Shown piece after piece: positions 41,807-52,784 of a DNA stretch of 64,000 nt; position 1 is the stretch's first letter, and the number at the start of each line of letters is the position of its first letter. A program made the position numbers and the translations under genes. Origin of the DNA: Pseudomonas urmiensis (GTDB lineage Bacteria; Pseudomonadota; Gammaproteobacteria; Pseudomonadales; Pseudomonadaceae). The DNA lies in the NCBI RefSeq assembly GCF_014268815.2, contig NZ_JABWRE020000001.1:315001-379000 (forward strand), given 5' to 3'. The notes under the pieces are model-generated. The model saw only the letters and a list, made by a program, of their open reading frames with translations. It made no database searches and was not told where the DNA came from.

Positions 41807-43087
41807 ATGGCCGAACAACTGACGCGCACTTCCCCTGCCCATGAGCCGGAGCTCGATGAACTGCTGATCGACGCCGAGGCCGATGATGAGCAGGTTCAAC
41901 AGCAACCGGTGGTGCTGCAGCGCCCCTGGCTCCTGCTGTTGGGCCTGGTCCTGGTGGCCCTGAACCTGCGCCCGGCCTTGTCGAGCATGGCGCCGGTGCT
42001 GGGGCAGGTGTCCGAGGGGCTCGGTCTGAGTGCTTCGGCAGCAGGTTTGCTGACCACCTTGCCGGTGCTGTGCCTGGGCTTGTTCGCGCCACTGGCGCCG
42101 GTACTGGCGCGCCGCTTTGGCAGTGAGCGGGTGATCCTCGGCATTCTCCTGACCCTGGCCCTGGGCATCGTGGTACGCAGCGCGTTTGGTGCAATCGGGG
42201 TGTTCCTCGGCAGCCTGATGGCAGGCGCCAGCATCGGCATTATCGGGGTATTGCTGCCTGGCATCGTCAAGCGCGATTTCCCTCAGCAGGCCGGTACACT
42301 GACCGGCGTCTACACCATGGCGCTGTGCCTGGGCGCGGCCATGGCCGCCGGCGCCACGGTGCCGTTGAGCCAGCATTTTGCTGGGAGCTGGGCAATGGGC
42401 CTGGGCTTCTGGATGATCCCGGCGTTGTTGGCCATGCTGGTCTGGTTACCGCAGGCACGCCAGGGCCATGGCGCCCACAAGGTGGCCTACAAGGTGCGCG
42501 GCCTGTGGCGCGACCCGCTGGCCTGGCAGGTTACGCTGTACATGGGCCTGCAATCGTCGCTGGCGTACATCGTCTTTGGTTGGTTGCCGTCGATCCTGAT
42601 CGGTCGTGGCCTGAGCCCGACCGAGGCCGGGTTGGTGCTGTCGGGATCGGTGATCGTGCAGTTGATCAGTTCGCTGAGCGCGCCGTGGCTGGCGACGCGT
42701 GGCAAGGATCAGCGGCTGGCCATCGTGATCGTCATGTTGGTGACCTTGGCGGGCCTGTTCGGCTGCCTGTATGCGCCGCTGTCAGGGCTGTGGGGCTGGG
42801 CGGTGCTACTGGGCCTGGGGCAGGGCGGTACCTTTGCCTTGGCGCTGACGCTGATCGTGCTGCGCTCAAAAGACGCGCACGTCGCTGCCAACCTGTCGAG
42901 CATGGCCCAAGGCGTGGGTTACACCCTGGCCTCGATGGGGCCGTTCGCGGTGGGCCTGGTGCATGATCTGACCGGCGGCTGGGCGGCGGTGGGGTGGATC
43001 TTTGCCGTGCTGGGCACCGGGGCGATTGTATTTGGCCTGAAAGCCGGGCGTGCGCAGCATGTGCAAGTGGTCAGCGAGCGGGTTTAG
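41807..43087 (+). CDS. MFS transporter, CynX/NimT family
   Basis: A 426-residue major facilitator with twelve helices after an acidic N-terminal tail. The start of the first helix (LVALNLRPALSSMAPVLGQV) and MAGASIGIIGVLLPGIVKRDFPQQAGTLTGVYTMALCLGAAMAAG identify the cyanate/nitroimidazole (CynX/NimT/YeaN) family. Direction and substrate cannot be deduced. Adjacent to the GntR-type regulator in one unit. Confidence 0.87.
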   Translation: MAEQLTRTSPAHEPELDELLIDAEADDEQVQQQPVVLQRPWLLLLGLVLVALNLRPALSSMAPVLGQVSEGLGLSASAAGLLTTLPVLCLGLFAPLAPVLARRFGSERVILGILLTLALGIVVRSAFGAIGVFLGSLMAGASIGIIGVLLPGIVKRDFPQQAGTLTGVYTMALCLGAAMAAGATVPLSQHFAGSWAMGLGFWMIPALLAMLVWLPQARQGHGAHKVAYKVRGLWRDPLAWQVTLYMGLQSSLAYIVFGWLPSILIGRGLSPTEAGLVLSGSVIVQLISSLSAPWLATRGKDQRLAIVIVMLVTLAGLFGCLYAPLSGLWGWAVLLGLGQGGTFALALTLIVLRSKDAHVAANLSSMAQGVGYTLASMGPFAVGLVHDLTGGWAAVGWIFAVLGTGAIVFGLKAGRAQHVQVVSERV

Positions 43088-43103
43088 CGGTTGTCGGTGC
43101 CGG

Positions 43104-43158
43104 CCCTATCGCGGGACAAGCCCGCTCCCACGTAGAGCGGGCTTGTCCCGCGATAGGG
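43104..43158. repeat. REP inverted pair (compact, 23-bp arms)
   Basis: Arms 43104-43126 and 43136-43158 are perfect inverted REP copies with a 9-nt loop, core GCGGGACAAGCCCGC. It follows the MFS gene. Confidence 0.88.
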
Positions 43159-43252
43159 GCGACGCAGAAAACATTCATGACTCAAATGGGCATGGCATTG
43201 CGCCGCAACGCAGATTATCGTTCAGCTCTTGAGCCCCAGGACGGACACCCCC

Positions 43253-43723
43253 ATGAGCGACGCCAACCAAGCCCTGATCACCCGCTTCTACCAGGCCTTC
43301 CAGCGCCTCGATGCCGAAGCGATGGTGGCCTGCTACAGCGCTGATGTCGAATTCAGCGACCCGGTCTTCGGCACCTTGCGCGGCCAGGATGCCGGCGACA
43401 TGTGGCGTCTGCTCACCACTCGCGCCAAGGATTTCAGCCTGACCTTCGATCAAGTGCGTGCCAACCAGGACCGCGGCTGCGCGCATTGGGTGGCCACCTA
43501 CCTGTTCAGCCAGACCGGCCGGGTGGTGATCAACGATATTCAGGCACGCTTCGTCATTCGCGACGGCCTGATCAGCCAGCACCACGACAGCTTCGACCTC
43601 TGGCGCTGGTCACGCCAGGCCCTGGGCATGCCAGGGGTGCTGCTGGGCTGGTCGCCGATGTTGCAGAACAAGGTTCGCCAACAGGCGTTCAAGGGTTTGC
43701 GGGCGTTTCAGCAGGCGCGTTGA
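43253..43723 (+). CDS. SnoaL-like/NTF2-fold protein
   Basis: A 156-residue protein with the NTF2/SnoaL cone fold: ALITRFYQAFQRLDAEAMVACYSADVEFSDPVFGTLRGQDAGDMWRLL at the start and ARFVIRDGLISQHHDSFDLWRWSRQALG later. Members include isomerases, hydrolases and simple binding proteins, so activity cannot be named. I use ATG 43253 (MSDANQ). Confidence 0.82.
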   Translation: MSDANQALITRFYQAFQRLDAEAMVACYSADVEFSDPVFGTLRGQDAGDMWRLLTTRAKDFSLTFDQVRANQDRGCAHWVATYLFSQTGRVVINDIQARFVIRDGLISQHHDSFDLWRWSRQALGMPGVLLGWSPMLQNKVRQQAFKGLRAFQQAR

Positions 43724-43764
43724 GCGGGTAAGCTTGGCGCCTTCCCGTTGGCTTGAATACATCC

Positions 43765-44079
43765 GTGAGCGAGACTGCTATCACACAGCCCGGCATCCCC
43801 CCGTCTGCCAAGCCCTGGTACGTCTACCTGGTGCGCGCCGCCAATGGCTCGCTGTACTGCGGCATCAGCGACGATCCACAGCGGCGTTTTCTCAAGCACC
43901 AGAAAGGTCAGGGCGCGCGCTACTTCAAGACCAGCCCGGCGCAGGCGCTGGTGTATGTCGAGCAATGGCCAGACAAGGCCGAAGCGTTGCGCCAGGAGCG
44001 GCTGGTGAAGAAGCTGCGCAAGTCTGCCAAGGAGGCCCTGGTGGCCTCCTGGCCAGGTCTTAGTCGGTGCGACGCTTGA
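43765..44079 (+). CDS. GIY-YIG domain nuclease-like protein (UPF0213/YhbQ type)
   Basis: A small protein of about 104 residues with a single GIY-YIG domain: [38 protein letters not shown], including the conserved Arg, and a C-terminal basic part ending at 44079. YhbQ-type proteins are stand-alone members with weak DNA cleavage reported. The start may be GTG 43765 or TTG 43753; neither has a strong SD. It is convergent with and overlaps the end of yejK by 20 bases. Confidence 0.82.
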   Translation: MSETAITQPGIPPSAKPWYVYLVRAANGSLYCGISDDPQRRFLKHQKGQGARYFKTSPAQALVYVEQWPDKAEALRQERLVKKLRKSAKEALVASWPGLSRCDA

Positions 44080-45067
44080 GCTGATCGATCAGCTGGGTCG
44101 GCAGGCCCTTGATGATCAGCGTGCCTGCTTCTTCGTCATATTCCACTTTCGAACCCAGCAGGTGAGCCTCGAAGCTGATCGACAGGCCCTCGGCGCGCCC
44201 GGTGAAGCGGCGGAATTGGTTGAGCGTGCGTTTATCGGCTGGAATTTCCGGCGACAGGCCGTAGTCCTTGTTGCGGATGTGATCGTAGAACGCCTTGGGG
44301 CGGTCTTCGTCGATGAGGCTGGAAAGCTCTTCCAAGGTGACCGGCTCGCCCATCTTGGTCTGGCTGGTGGCGTAGTCGACCAGGGTCTGGGTCTTCTCGC
44401 GCGCCGACTCCTCAGGCAGGTCTTCGCTTTCAACGAAGTCGCTGAACGCCTTGAGCAGGGTGCGGGTCTCGCCGGGGCCATCGACGCCCTCCTGGCAGCC
44501 GATGAAGTCGCGGAAGTACTCCGAGACCTTCTTGCCGTTCTTGCCCTTGATGAACGAGATGTACTGTTTGGAAGCCTGGTTGTTCTGCCATTCGGACAGG
44601 TTGATCCGCGCCGCCAGGTGCAGTTGGCCCAGGTCCAGATGGCGAGAGGGGGTCACGTCGAGCTCGGCGTTGACCGCCACGCCGTCGCTGTGGTGCAGCA
44701 GGGCGATGGCCAGGTACTCGGTCATGCCTTGCTGGTAGTGAGCGAACAGCACATGGCCACCGGTGGAGAGGTTGGACTCTTCCATCAGTTTTTGCAGGTG
44801 CTCGACGGCGATCCGGCTGAAGGCGGTGAAGTCTTTTTCTTCACTCAGGTACTGCTTGAGCCAGCCACTGAACGGGTAGGCGCCGGACTCGCCGTGGAAC
44901 AATCCCCACGCCTTGCCTTGCTTGGCGTTGTAGCTGTCGTTGAGGTCGGCCAGCAGGTTTTCGATGGCGTCCGATGCGCCCAGCTCGTTATCCCGTGCAT
45001 GCAGCACGGCGGGGCTGCCATCAGGCTTCTTGTCGATCAGGTGAACGATGCAATGACGGATTGGCAT
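44060..45067 (-). CDS. yejK: Nucleoid-associated protein YejK (NdpA)
   Basis: A 335-residue nucleoid-associated protein of the NdpA/YejK family. [55 protein letters not shown] at the start is characteristic. Function is poorly understood; it co-purifies with the nucleoid. I use ATG 45067; the frame extends 18 codons upstream. It is divergent from an HU gene across 403 bp, so two nucleoid protein genes share this region. Confidence 0.92.
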   Translation of the reverse strand: MPIRHCIVHLIDKKPDGSPAVLHARDNELGASDAIENLLADLNDSYNAKQGKAWGLFHGESGAYPFSGWLKQYLSEEKDFTAFSRIAVEHLQKLMEESNLSTGGHVLFAHYQQGMTEYLAIALLHHSDGVAVNAELDVTPSRHLDLGQLHLAARINLSEWQNNQASKQYISFIKGKNGKKVSEYFRDFIGCQEGVDGPGETRTLLKAFSDFVESEDLPEESAREKTQTLVDYATSQTKMGEPVTLEELSSLIDEDRPKAFYDHIRNKDYGLSPEIPADKRTLNQFRRFTGRAEGLSISFEAHLLGSKVEYDEEAGTLIIKGLPTQLIDQLKRRTD

Positions 45068-45470
45068 GGAAATCTCGGAGGTTGGAGCACGCGTGGCGAT
45101 GGCCAAGGGTGCGCTGTGCAAAGTCGATCAGTTTAACCCAGAGATTGGGTGATGCAGTGGCCAGAAGTTGGCGTAAATGGCGGTTGTTCGTTTTTTGTTC
45201 GATTTTTTGCGTTTTCGGGGTAAACCCCCGAAAAACCTGCATAAAAACCAAGCTGGCAGCGGATATTTATCTATTCCTGTGGTAGCTTTGCGCGGTCTTG
45301 CGCCCCTTGAATGGCGCATTGCTGGCAGATCGCTTGCGTCGTGTCGAACCAAACGCCGATTTTCGTATCTACATACGCGATTGGCGCGGCCCGCCGGACA
45401 GTTTCGGGCTGGCCCGATAACGACGTAGCACGCTGCATAACCTCTGAATTTTTAGGGAAGGAACACCACA
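45068..45470. other. 403-bp divergent intergenic region, yejK / HU
   Basis: No protein-coding frame is convincing here. It contains T-rich tracts (45190-45215), a perfect 9-bp hairpin at 45212-45234 and a sigma-54-like element at 45323-45337. It must hold the promoters of both nucleoid-protein genes and a long HU 5' leader. Confidence 0.6.
45323..45337 (+). promoter_or_regulatory. Sigma-54-like -24/-12 element before the HU gene
   Basis: TGGCAGATCGCTTGC has GG and GC exactly 10 nt apart and matches the TGGCAC-N5-TTGC consensus at all but one specified base. A start near 45349 would give a leader of about 120 nt. No activator site was recognised. Confidence 0.4.
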
Positions 45471-45752
45471 ATGGCACTGACCAAAGACCAACTGATTGCC
45501 GACATCGCCGAAGCAATCGACGCGCCAAAAACCACCGCTCGCAATGCTCTGGAGCAACTGGGCCAGATCGTTGCTGACCAGCTGGAAAACGGCGCTGAGA
45601 TCACCCTGCCAGGCATCGGCAAGCTGAAAGTCACCGAGCGTCCTGCCCGTACCGGCCGCAACCCTTCGACTGGCGCTGCCATCGAAATCGCTGCCAAGAA
45701 AGTCGTCAAGTTCGTACCTGCCAAGGTCCTGACCGACGCCGTCAACAAGTAA
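45471..45752 (+). CDS. HU-family DNA-binding protein
   Basis: A 93-residue HU protein: MALTKDQLIADIAEAIDAPKTTARNALEQLGQIVADQLENGAEITLPGIGKLKV, then the DNA-wrapping arm RPARTGRNPSTGAAIEIAAKKVVKF. It bends and compacts DNA as a dimer. Pseudomonads carry several HU genes (hupA, hupB, hupN); I cannot say with confidence which this is. GGAAGGA precedes the ATG and a strong terminator follows. Confidence 0.93.
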   Translation: MALTKDQLIADIAEAIDAPKTTARNALEQLGQIVADQLENGAEITLPGIGKLKVTERPARTGRNPSTGAAIEIAAKKVVKFVPAKVLTDAVNK

Positions 45753-45768
45753 TTGTCGACGCTTGCGT

Positions 45769-45804
45769 AAAACCGCGCCCGGCTTGCCCGGACGCGGTTT
45801 TTTT
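45769..45804 (+). terminator. Intrinsic terminator after the HU gene
   Basis: AAAACCGCG and CGCGGTTTT form the base of the stem with an inner CCGG pair, followed by a T-run. It sits at the convergent end of rlmF. Confidence 0.9.
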
Positions 45805-46759
45805 ACGCCTGCGTTTTACCCTGGCGCTGGGCATGCCAGGCCTGGCGCGCGGCATCGTCGTGAAAGCTCCAGGCAACCATGCGGCTCTGCTTCTGGCCTT
45901 GGCCCATCTCGATGACCCGCACCGCTTTGGCGGCGGCTTTCTTCAGGGCCACTTCGATGCCTGGCAGATTGCTCGCCTTGGACACCAGGCTGGTGAACCA
46001 CAGCACCTGATGGCCACAGGCAGCGCTCTCGGCGATCAACTGGGTGACGAAGCGAATCTCGCCGCCTTCGCACCACAGCTCATTGTTCTGCCCACCAAAA
46101 TTGAGCACCGGCAGCTTGCGCTTGGGGTCCTGCTTGCCGAGGTTTTTCCACTTGCGTTGACTACCGCGGGTGGCTTCGTCGCGCGAGCTGTGGAAGGGCG
46201 GATTGCTCAGGGTGATATCGAAGCGTTCGTCTGCCTGCAGCAAGCCGCTGAGGATGTGCTTGCTGTTGCTCTGCTGGCGCAGGCTGATGGCTTTATTGAG
46301 ACCGTTGGCCTGGACGATGGCTTTGGCCGAGGCCAGGGCTATCGGGTCGATGTCCGAGCCGAGGAAGCGCCAACGGTAGTCGCTGTGGCCGAGCAGCGGA
46401 TAGATGCAGTTGGCACCTACGCCAACGTCCAGGGCACGTACCTGGGCGCCACGCGGGATCTCGCCAGCATTGTCTTCGGCAAGCAGGTCGGCCAATACGT
46501 GGATGTAATCGGCGCGGCCTGGAATCGGTGGGCACAGGTAGTCGGCTGGGATGTCCCAGTGCTGGATGCCGTACTGGGCCTTGAGCAGGGCGCGGTTGAA
46601 CACCCGTACCGCTTCAGGGTTGGCGAAGTCGATGCTGGGCTTGCCGTAGGGGTTGGTGATGGTGAAGCGGGCCAGGTCCGGGTGCGCCTTGATCAGGCTG
46701 GGGAAGTCATAGCGGCCCTGGTGGCGGTTGCGCGGGTGCAGGGTGGGTTTGTCGGTCAT
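45803..46759 (-). CDS. rlmF: 23S rRNA adenine(1618)-N6-methyltransferase RlmF
   Basis: A 318-residue SAM-dependent methyltransferase that modifies A1618 of 23S r[48 protein letters not shown] at the start, the SAM loop [16 protein letters not shown] and the catalytic NPPF in [16 protein letters not shown] are seen. The stop overlaps the HU terminator. A REP pair lies upstream, before the next gene. Confidence 0.94.
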   Translation of the reverse strand: MTDKPTLHPRNRHQGRYDFPSLIKAHPDLARFTITNPYGKPSIDFANPEAVRVFNRALLKAQYGIQHWDIPADYLCPPIPGRADYIHVLADLLAEDNAGEIPRGAQVRALDVGVGANCIYPLLGHSDYRWRFLGSDIDPIALASAKAIVQANGLNKAISLRQQSNSKHILSGLLQADERFDITLSNPPFHSSRDEATRGSQRKWKNLGKQDPKRKLPVLNFGGQNNELWCEGGEIRFVTQLIAESAACGHQVLWFTSLVSKASNLPGIEVALKKAAAKAVRVIEMGQGQKQSRMVAWSFHDDAARQAWHAQRQGKTQA

Positions 46760-46779
46760 AGGGGTGTCCTGTGTAAAGC

Positions 46780-46856
46780 ATCGCGGGGCAAGCCCGCTCC
46801 CACGCCTTCACTCCATACCGGAGCGGATGCGTGGGAGCGGGCTTGCCCCGCGATGG
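46780..46856. repeat. REP inverted pair (27-bp perfect arms)
   Basis: Arms 46780-46806 and 46830-46856 are perfect inverted copies separated by 23 nt, between the valS stop and rlmF. Confidence 0.9.
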
Positions 46857-46868
46857 CCTCACTGAGGT

Positions 46869-49715
46869 TTAGAGCGCGGCAATCCGCGCATGCTGCTCGG
46901 TGAAGTTGGCCAGCGCCTGCTCGGCTTCAGCCAGCTTGGCGCGTTCCTTGTCGATTACCGCAGGCGGTGCCTTGTCGACGAAGGCGGCGTTGGACAGCTT
47001 GCCGCCAACGCGTTGCACTTCACCTTGCAGACGCTGGATTTCCTTGTTCAGGCGAGCCAGCTCGGCGTCCTTGTCGATCAGCCCGGCCATTGGCACCAGC
47101 ACCTGCAGATCGCCAACCAGTGCGGTGGCCGACAGTGGCGCTTCGTCCTGTTCGCCGAGCACGGTGAACGACTCGACCTTGGCCAGCTTCTTGAGCAGCG
47201 CTTCGTTTTCTTGCAAGCGACGCTGGTCGTCGGCATTGGCGTTCTTGAGGAACAGCGGCAGCGGTTTGCCTGGGCCAATGTTCATCTCGGCGCGAATGTT
47301 ACGCAGACCGACCATCAACTGTTGCAGCCACTCGATGTCACCTTCGGCCGCTACGTCGATGCGGCTGTCGTTGGCCACGGGCCATGGTTGCAGCATGATG
47401 GTCTTGCCGTCGATGCCTGCCAGCGGCGCGATGCGCTGCCAGATTTCTTCGGTGATGAACGGCATGAACGGGTGGGCCAGGCGCAGGGCCACTTCCAGCA
47501 CGCGTACCAGGGTGCGACGGGTGCCGCGGGCGCGCTCGACCGGGGCGTTTTCGTCCCACAGGACCGGCTTGGACAGCTCCAGGTACCAGTCGCAGTACTG
47601 GTTCCAGATGAACTCGTACAGGGCCTGGCTGGCCAGGTCGAAGCGGAACTGCTCGAGCTGACGGGTCACTTCAGCTTCGGTGCGCTGCAGCTGCGAGATG
47701 ATCCAGCGGTCGGCCAGCGACAGCTCGTAGGCCTCGCCGTTCTGGCCGCAGTCTTCGCCTTTGTCCAGCACGTAGCGGGCGGCGTTCCAGATCTTGTTGC
47801 AGAAGTTGCGGTAGCCTTCGACGCGGCCCATGTCGAACTTGATGTCGCGGCCGGTGGAGGCCAGCGAGCAGAAGGTGAAGCGCAGGGCGTCGGTGCCGTA
47901 GCTGGCGATGCCTTCGGGGAACTCGGCCTTGGTCTGCTTGGCGATCTTCTCGGCAAGCTTGGGCTGCATCATGCCGCTGGTGCGTTTTTCTAGCAGGGCG
48001 TCGAGGGTGATGCCATCGACGATGTCCAGCGGGTCAAGCACGTTGCCCTTGGACTTGGACATCTTCTGGCCCTGGCCGTCGCGCACCAGACCGTGGACGT
48101 AGACGGTCTTGAACGGAACCTGCGGAGTGCCGTCCTCGTTCTTCACCAGGTGCATGGTCAGCATGATCATCCGGGCGACCCAGAAGAAGATGATGTCGAA
48201 GCCGGTGACCAGCACGTCGGTGGAGTGGAATTTCTTCAGGAACTCGGTCTGCTCCGGCCAGCCGAGGGTGGAGAAGGTCCACAGGCCGGAACTGAACCAG
48301 GTGTCGAGCACGTCGTCGTCCTGGCGCAGGACCACGTCGCTGCCCAGGTTGTGCTTGGTACGCACTTCTTCCTCGTTGCGGCCAACGTAGACCTGGCCGG
48401 CCTCGTCGTACCACGCCGGGATCCGGTGGCCCCACCACAGCTGACGGCTGATGCACCAGTCCTGGATGTCACGCATCCACGAGAAGTACATGTTTTCGTA
48501 CTGCTTGGGCACGAACTGGATGCGGCCGTCTTCCACAGCGGCGATGGCAGGTTCTGCCAGCGGCTTGGTGGAGACATACCACTGGTCGGTCAGCCACGGC
48601 TCGATGACGGTGCCGGAGCGATCGCCTTTCGGCACTTTCAGCGCGTGGTCATCGACGCTGACCAGCAGGCCCTGGGCATCGAGGTCGGCAACGATCTGCT
48701 TGCGCGCGACGAAGCGGTCGAGGCTGGCGTATTGCGCTGGCAGGCTGGTGTCGATCTGTTCGTTGACGCTGCCGTCGAGGTTGAAGGCCTGGGCACTGGC
48801 CAGCACCAGGGCGTTCTTGTCGAAGATGTTCAGCAGCGGCAAGTTATGGCGCTTGCCGACTTCATAGTCGTTGAAGTCGTGGGCTGGGGTGATCTTCACG
48901 CAGCCGGTGCCGAATTCCGGGTCGCAATAATCGTCGCCGATGATCGGGATCAGGCGGCCGACCAGCGGCAGCTTGACGAACTTGCCGATCAGGGCCTGGT
49001 AGCGCTCGTCATTCGGGTTGACCGCGACCGCAGCGTCACCCAGCAGGGTTTCCGGACGGGTGGTGGCCACGACCAGGTAGTCCTTGCCATCGGCAGTCTT
49101 GGCGCCGTCGGCCAGCGGGTAGCGCAGGTTCCACAGGTGACCTTTCTCGTCGTGGTTTTCCACTTCCAGGTCAGAGATGGCGGTGTGCAGCTTGGTGTCC
49201 CAGTTGACCAGGCGCTTGCCGCGGTAGATCAGGCCGTCTTCGTGCAGGCGGACGAAGGCTTCCTTGACCGCGTCGGACAGGCCGTCGTCCATGGTGAAGC
49301 GCTCGCGGCTCCAGTCGACCGACGAACCCAGGCGGCGGATCTGCCGGCTGATGTTGCCACCGGACTGCTCCTTCCACTCCCAGACCTTCTCCAGGAACTG
49401 CTCGCGGCCCAGGTCATGACGGTTCTGGCCCTTGGCCTCCAGCTGGCGCTCGACCAGCATCTGGGTGGCGATACCGGCGTGGTCGGTGCCTGGCTGCCAC
49501 AGGGTGTTGCGACCCTGCATGCGGCGGAAACGGATCAGGGCGTCCATGATCGCGTTGTTGAAACCGTGGCCCATGTGCAGGCTGCCGGTCACGTTCGGTG
49601 GCGGGATCATGATGGTGTAGGACTCGCCTGCACCTTGTGGGGCGAAATAGTTCTCGGACTCCCAGGTGTTGTACCAGGAAGTTTCGATGGCGTGCGGCTG
49701 GTAGGTCTTATCCAT
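46869..49715 (-). CDS. valS: Valyl-tRNA synthetase
   Basis: A 948-residue class I synthetase. The HIGH motif is HMGH at 47-50 ([11 protein letters not shown]), KMSKSKGN is near residue 550, the CP1 editing domain lies between, and the C-terminal coiled-coil arm ([27 protein letters not shown]) is complete. It charges tRNA-Val and edits Thr-tRNA. Upstream on the same strand lie a hypothetical gene, holC and pepA, but 438 bp holding a tandem repeat separates valS from them. Confidence 0.97.
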   Translation of the reverse strand: MDKTYQPHAIETSWYNTWESENYFAPQGAGESYTIMIPPPNVTGSLHMGHGFNNAIMDALIRFRRMQGRNTLWQPGTDHAGIATQMLVERQLEAKGQNRHDLGREQFLEKVWEWKEQSGGNISRQIRRLGSSVDWSRERFTMDDGLSDAVKEAFVRLHEDGLIYRGKRLVNWDTKLHTAISDLEVENHDEKGHLWNLRYPLADGAKTADGKDYLVVATTRPETLLGDAAVAVNPNDERYQALIGKFVKLPLVGRLIPIIGDDYCDPEFGTGCVKITPAHDFNDYEVGKRHNLPLLNIFDKNALVLASAQAFNLDGSVNEQIDTSLPAQYASLDRFVARKQIVADLDAQGLLVSVDDHALKVPKGDRSGTVIEPWLTDQWYVSTKPLAEPAIAAVEDGRIQFVPKQYENMYFSWMRDIQDWCISRQLWWGHRIPAWYDEAGQVYVGRNEEEVRTKHNLGSDVVLRQDDDVLDTWFSSGLWTFSTLGWPEQTEFLKKFHSTDVLVTGFDIIFFWVARMIMLTMHLVKNEDGTPQVPFKTVYVHGLVRDGQGQKMSKSKGNVLDPLDIVDGITLDALLEKRTSGMMQPKLAEKIAKQTKAEFPEGIASYGTDALRFTFCSLASTGRDIKFDMGRVEGYRNFCNKIWNAARYVLDKGEDCGQNGEAYELSLADRWIISQLQRTEAEVTRQLEQFRFDLASQALYEFIWNQYCDWYLELSKPVLWDENAPVERARGTRRTLVRVLEVALRLAHPFMPFITEEIWQRIAPLAGIDGKTIMLQPWPVANDSRIDVAAEGDIEWLQQLMVGLRNIRAEMNIGPGKPLPLFLKNANADDQRRLQENEALLKKLAKVESFTVLGEQDEAPLSATALVGDLQVLVPMAGLIDKDAELARLNKEIQRLQGEVQRVGGKLSNAAFVDKAPPAVIDKERAKLAEAEQALANFTEQHARIAAL

Positions 49716-49819
49716 GCGCGGCGGGACCCTTAGGCATTAATTCGGGAAAGCCGAGAAGTATAACGGAGCCGTAGGTTTCAGGCGACAAGCTGCTGGGGTC
49801 TTGTTATGCAGGTCTGGCC

Positions 49820-50126
49820 CTATCGCGGGGCAAGCCCGCTCCCACGCAGGCTTGTCCATTGACAAGGCGCTAGAACAGGCGCTCTTCCCACGCAGGCTTG
49901 TCCATTGACAAGGCGCTAGAACAGGCGCTCTTCCCACGCAGGCTTGTCCATTGACAAGGCGCTAGAACAGGCGCTCTTCCCACGCAGGCTTGTCCATTGA
50001 CAAGGCGCTAGAACAGGCGCTCCTCCCACGCAGGCTTGTCCATTGACAAGGCGCTTGAGCAGGCGCTCCTCCCACGCAGGCTTGGCATTGACAAGGCGTG
50101 GGAGCGGGCTTGCCCCGCGATAGGGT
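49820..50126. repeat. 46-bp tandem array inside an inverted REP pair
   Basis: A REP copy (about 49820-49846) and its inverted partner (about 50097-50126) flank direct repeats with a 46-bp period starting at 49843, 49889, 49935, 49981, 50027 and 50073. Units 1-3 are identical, unit 4 has one change, unit 5 has several and unit 6 is truncated. Each full unit contains the hairpin CTTGTC-CATT-GACAAG. There is no spacer sequence, so it is not a CRISPR. It fills most of the 438 bp between valS and the next gene. Confidence 0.92.
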
Positions 50127-50153
50127 CACAACGGACACATTCAGGTTCGAGGC

Positions 50154-50525
50154 TTACTCGGGGCGCTTGAGCAGGCGCTCCATGCGCGCATCGAGGCGGC
50201 GCTTGATCTCGGTTTCGATATGTGGGGTGAAGTCGTTGATCACGTCTTGCATGATCAACTGGGCAGCGGCACGCAGTTCGGCGTCCAGGCGCAGCAGGGT
50301 GTCCTGGCGGCGAGTCTGCGGGTCTTCTTCTTCGGCAGCGGCAGGGGCTACCGGCTGCGCTACAGCCGGTGCATTGCCGGCGGGCTCGTCCAGCAGCAGG
50401 GGAATCTGTTCGACCGTATCGGTCAGCAGCGGTGGTTGCAGGTCGGCATCACCCAACAGCTCGCGGATCGACTCCAGGTCGTCGAGCAGATGGGCAGAAT
50501 CGGGCAGGGGAGAGTGCTTGTCCAT
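50154..50525 (-). CDS. Conserved hypothetical protein between valS and holC
   Basis: A 123-residue protein of unknown function, found between valS and holC in pseudomonads. The N-terminal half is acidic (HLLDDLESIRELLGDADL), the middle is an Ala/Pro/Val linker, and the C-terminal half is a charged helix (AAAQLIMQDVINDFTPHIETEIKRRLDARMERLLKRPE). No domain is recognised; it may be a helical partner of the DNA polymerase chi subunit by context. Its last codons share 20 identical bases with unit 5 of the nearby array. Confidence 0.8.
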   Translation of the reverse strand: MDKHSPLPDSAHLLDDLESIRELLGDADLQPPLLTDTVEQIPLLLDEPAGNAPAVAQPVAPAAAEEEDPQTRRQDTLLRLDAELRAAAQLIMQDVINDFTPHIETEIKRRLDARMERLLKRPE

Positions 50526-50530
50526 CGTCG

Positions 50531-50959
50531 TTAAAGTCGCTGTAGGCGGTGATCTTGCAGAGCATAGCCCCGTTCACGGTAGAAACGGAACCGCTCTCGT
50601 GCGGCAAGGCGAATGCTGGGCTCCTCGACGACGATCTCGGCCACCCGGGCGAACTGCTCGACAAACCCCGGAACGTCGCCGCCCAGGTTGATCAGCAGGT
50701 CGCGATGGTCACCGGCGTCACTCCCCAAACCCAGGACCACTGCAGCGTCGGCATGGGCCTCGGCCAGGTCGTGGGGCACGAAGGCCTCGCCCTTGAAGTG
50801 CCACAGGCGTTGGTTGAGTTGTTCACGCTGTTCGCCGTCCTGGCAATGCAGGTAGACCCGGTGGCCGAGGCGCCAGGCTTTCTCACACAGCTTGCAGGCG
50901 AAATCCAGCCGCGCCGACAGCGAGTCGGTGGGCAGGATATAGAAATCTACTTGGCTCAT
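50531..50959 (-). CDS. holC: DNA polymerase III chi subunit HolC
   Basis: A 142-residue chi subunit, which links the clamp loader to SSB at the replication fork. MSQVDFYILPTDSLSARLDFACKLCEKAWRLGHRVYLHC at the start and AVVLGLGSDAGDHRDLLINLGGDVPGFVEQFARVAEIV later are typical. It lies between pepA (50 bp upstream) and the hypothetical gene (5 bp downstream). Confidence 0.94.
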   Translation of the reverse strand: MSQVDFYILPTDSLSARLDFACKLCEKAWRLGHRVYLHCQDGEQREQLNQRLWHFKGEAFVPHDLAEAHADAAVVLGLGSDAGDHRDLLINLGGDVPGFVEQFARVAEIVVEEPSIRLAARERFRFYRERGYALQDHRLQRL

Positions 50960-51009
50960 GGTTCAGTCCGTTGGCGGGTGGCCGCGAGCGGCGCACCCGC
51001 CGTGCGGGG

Positions 51010-52743
<1,734 letters not shown>

Positions 52744-52784
52744 TTAATTGGCTGTTCGCCCCTGACAACCCAGGAGTGTCTGGT

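Noticed and set aside
45212..45234. Intrinsic terminator upstream of the HU gene
   Set aside because: The stem is perfect, but neither strand has a T-run after it and no gene ends there.
48093..49733. Long open frame antisense to valS
   Set aside because: It mirrors valS codons, has no recognisable domain and no ribosome site; ValS on the other strand is certain.
49843..50098. CRISPR array
   Set aside because: The 46-bp units are contiguous with no variable spacers and no cas gene is near.
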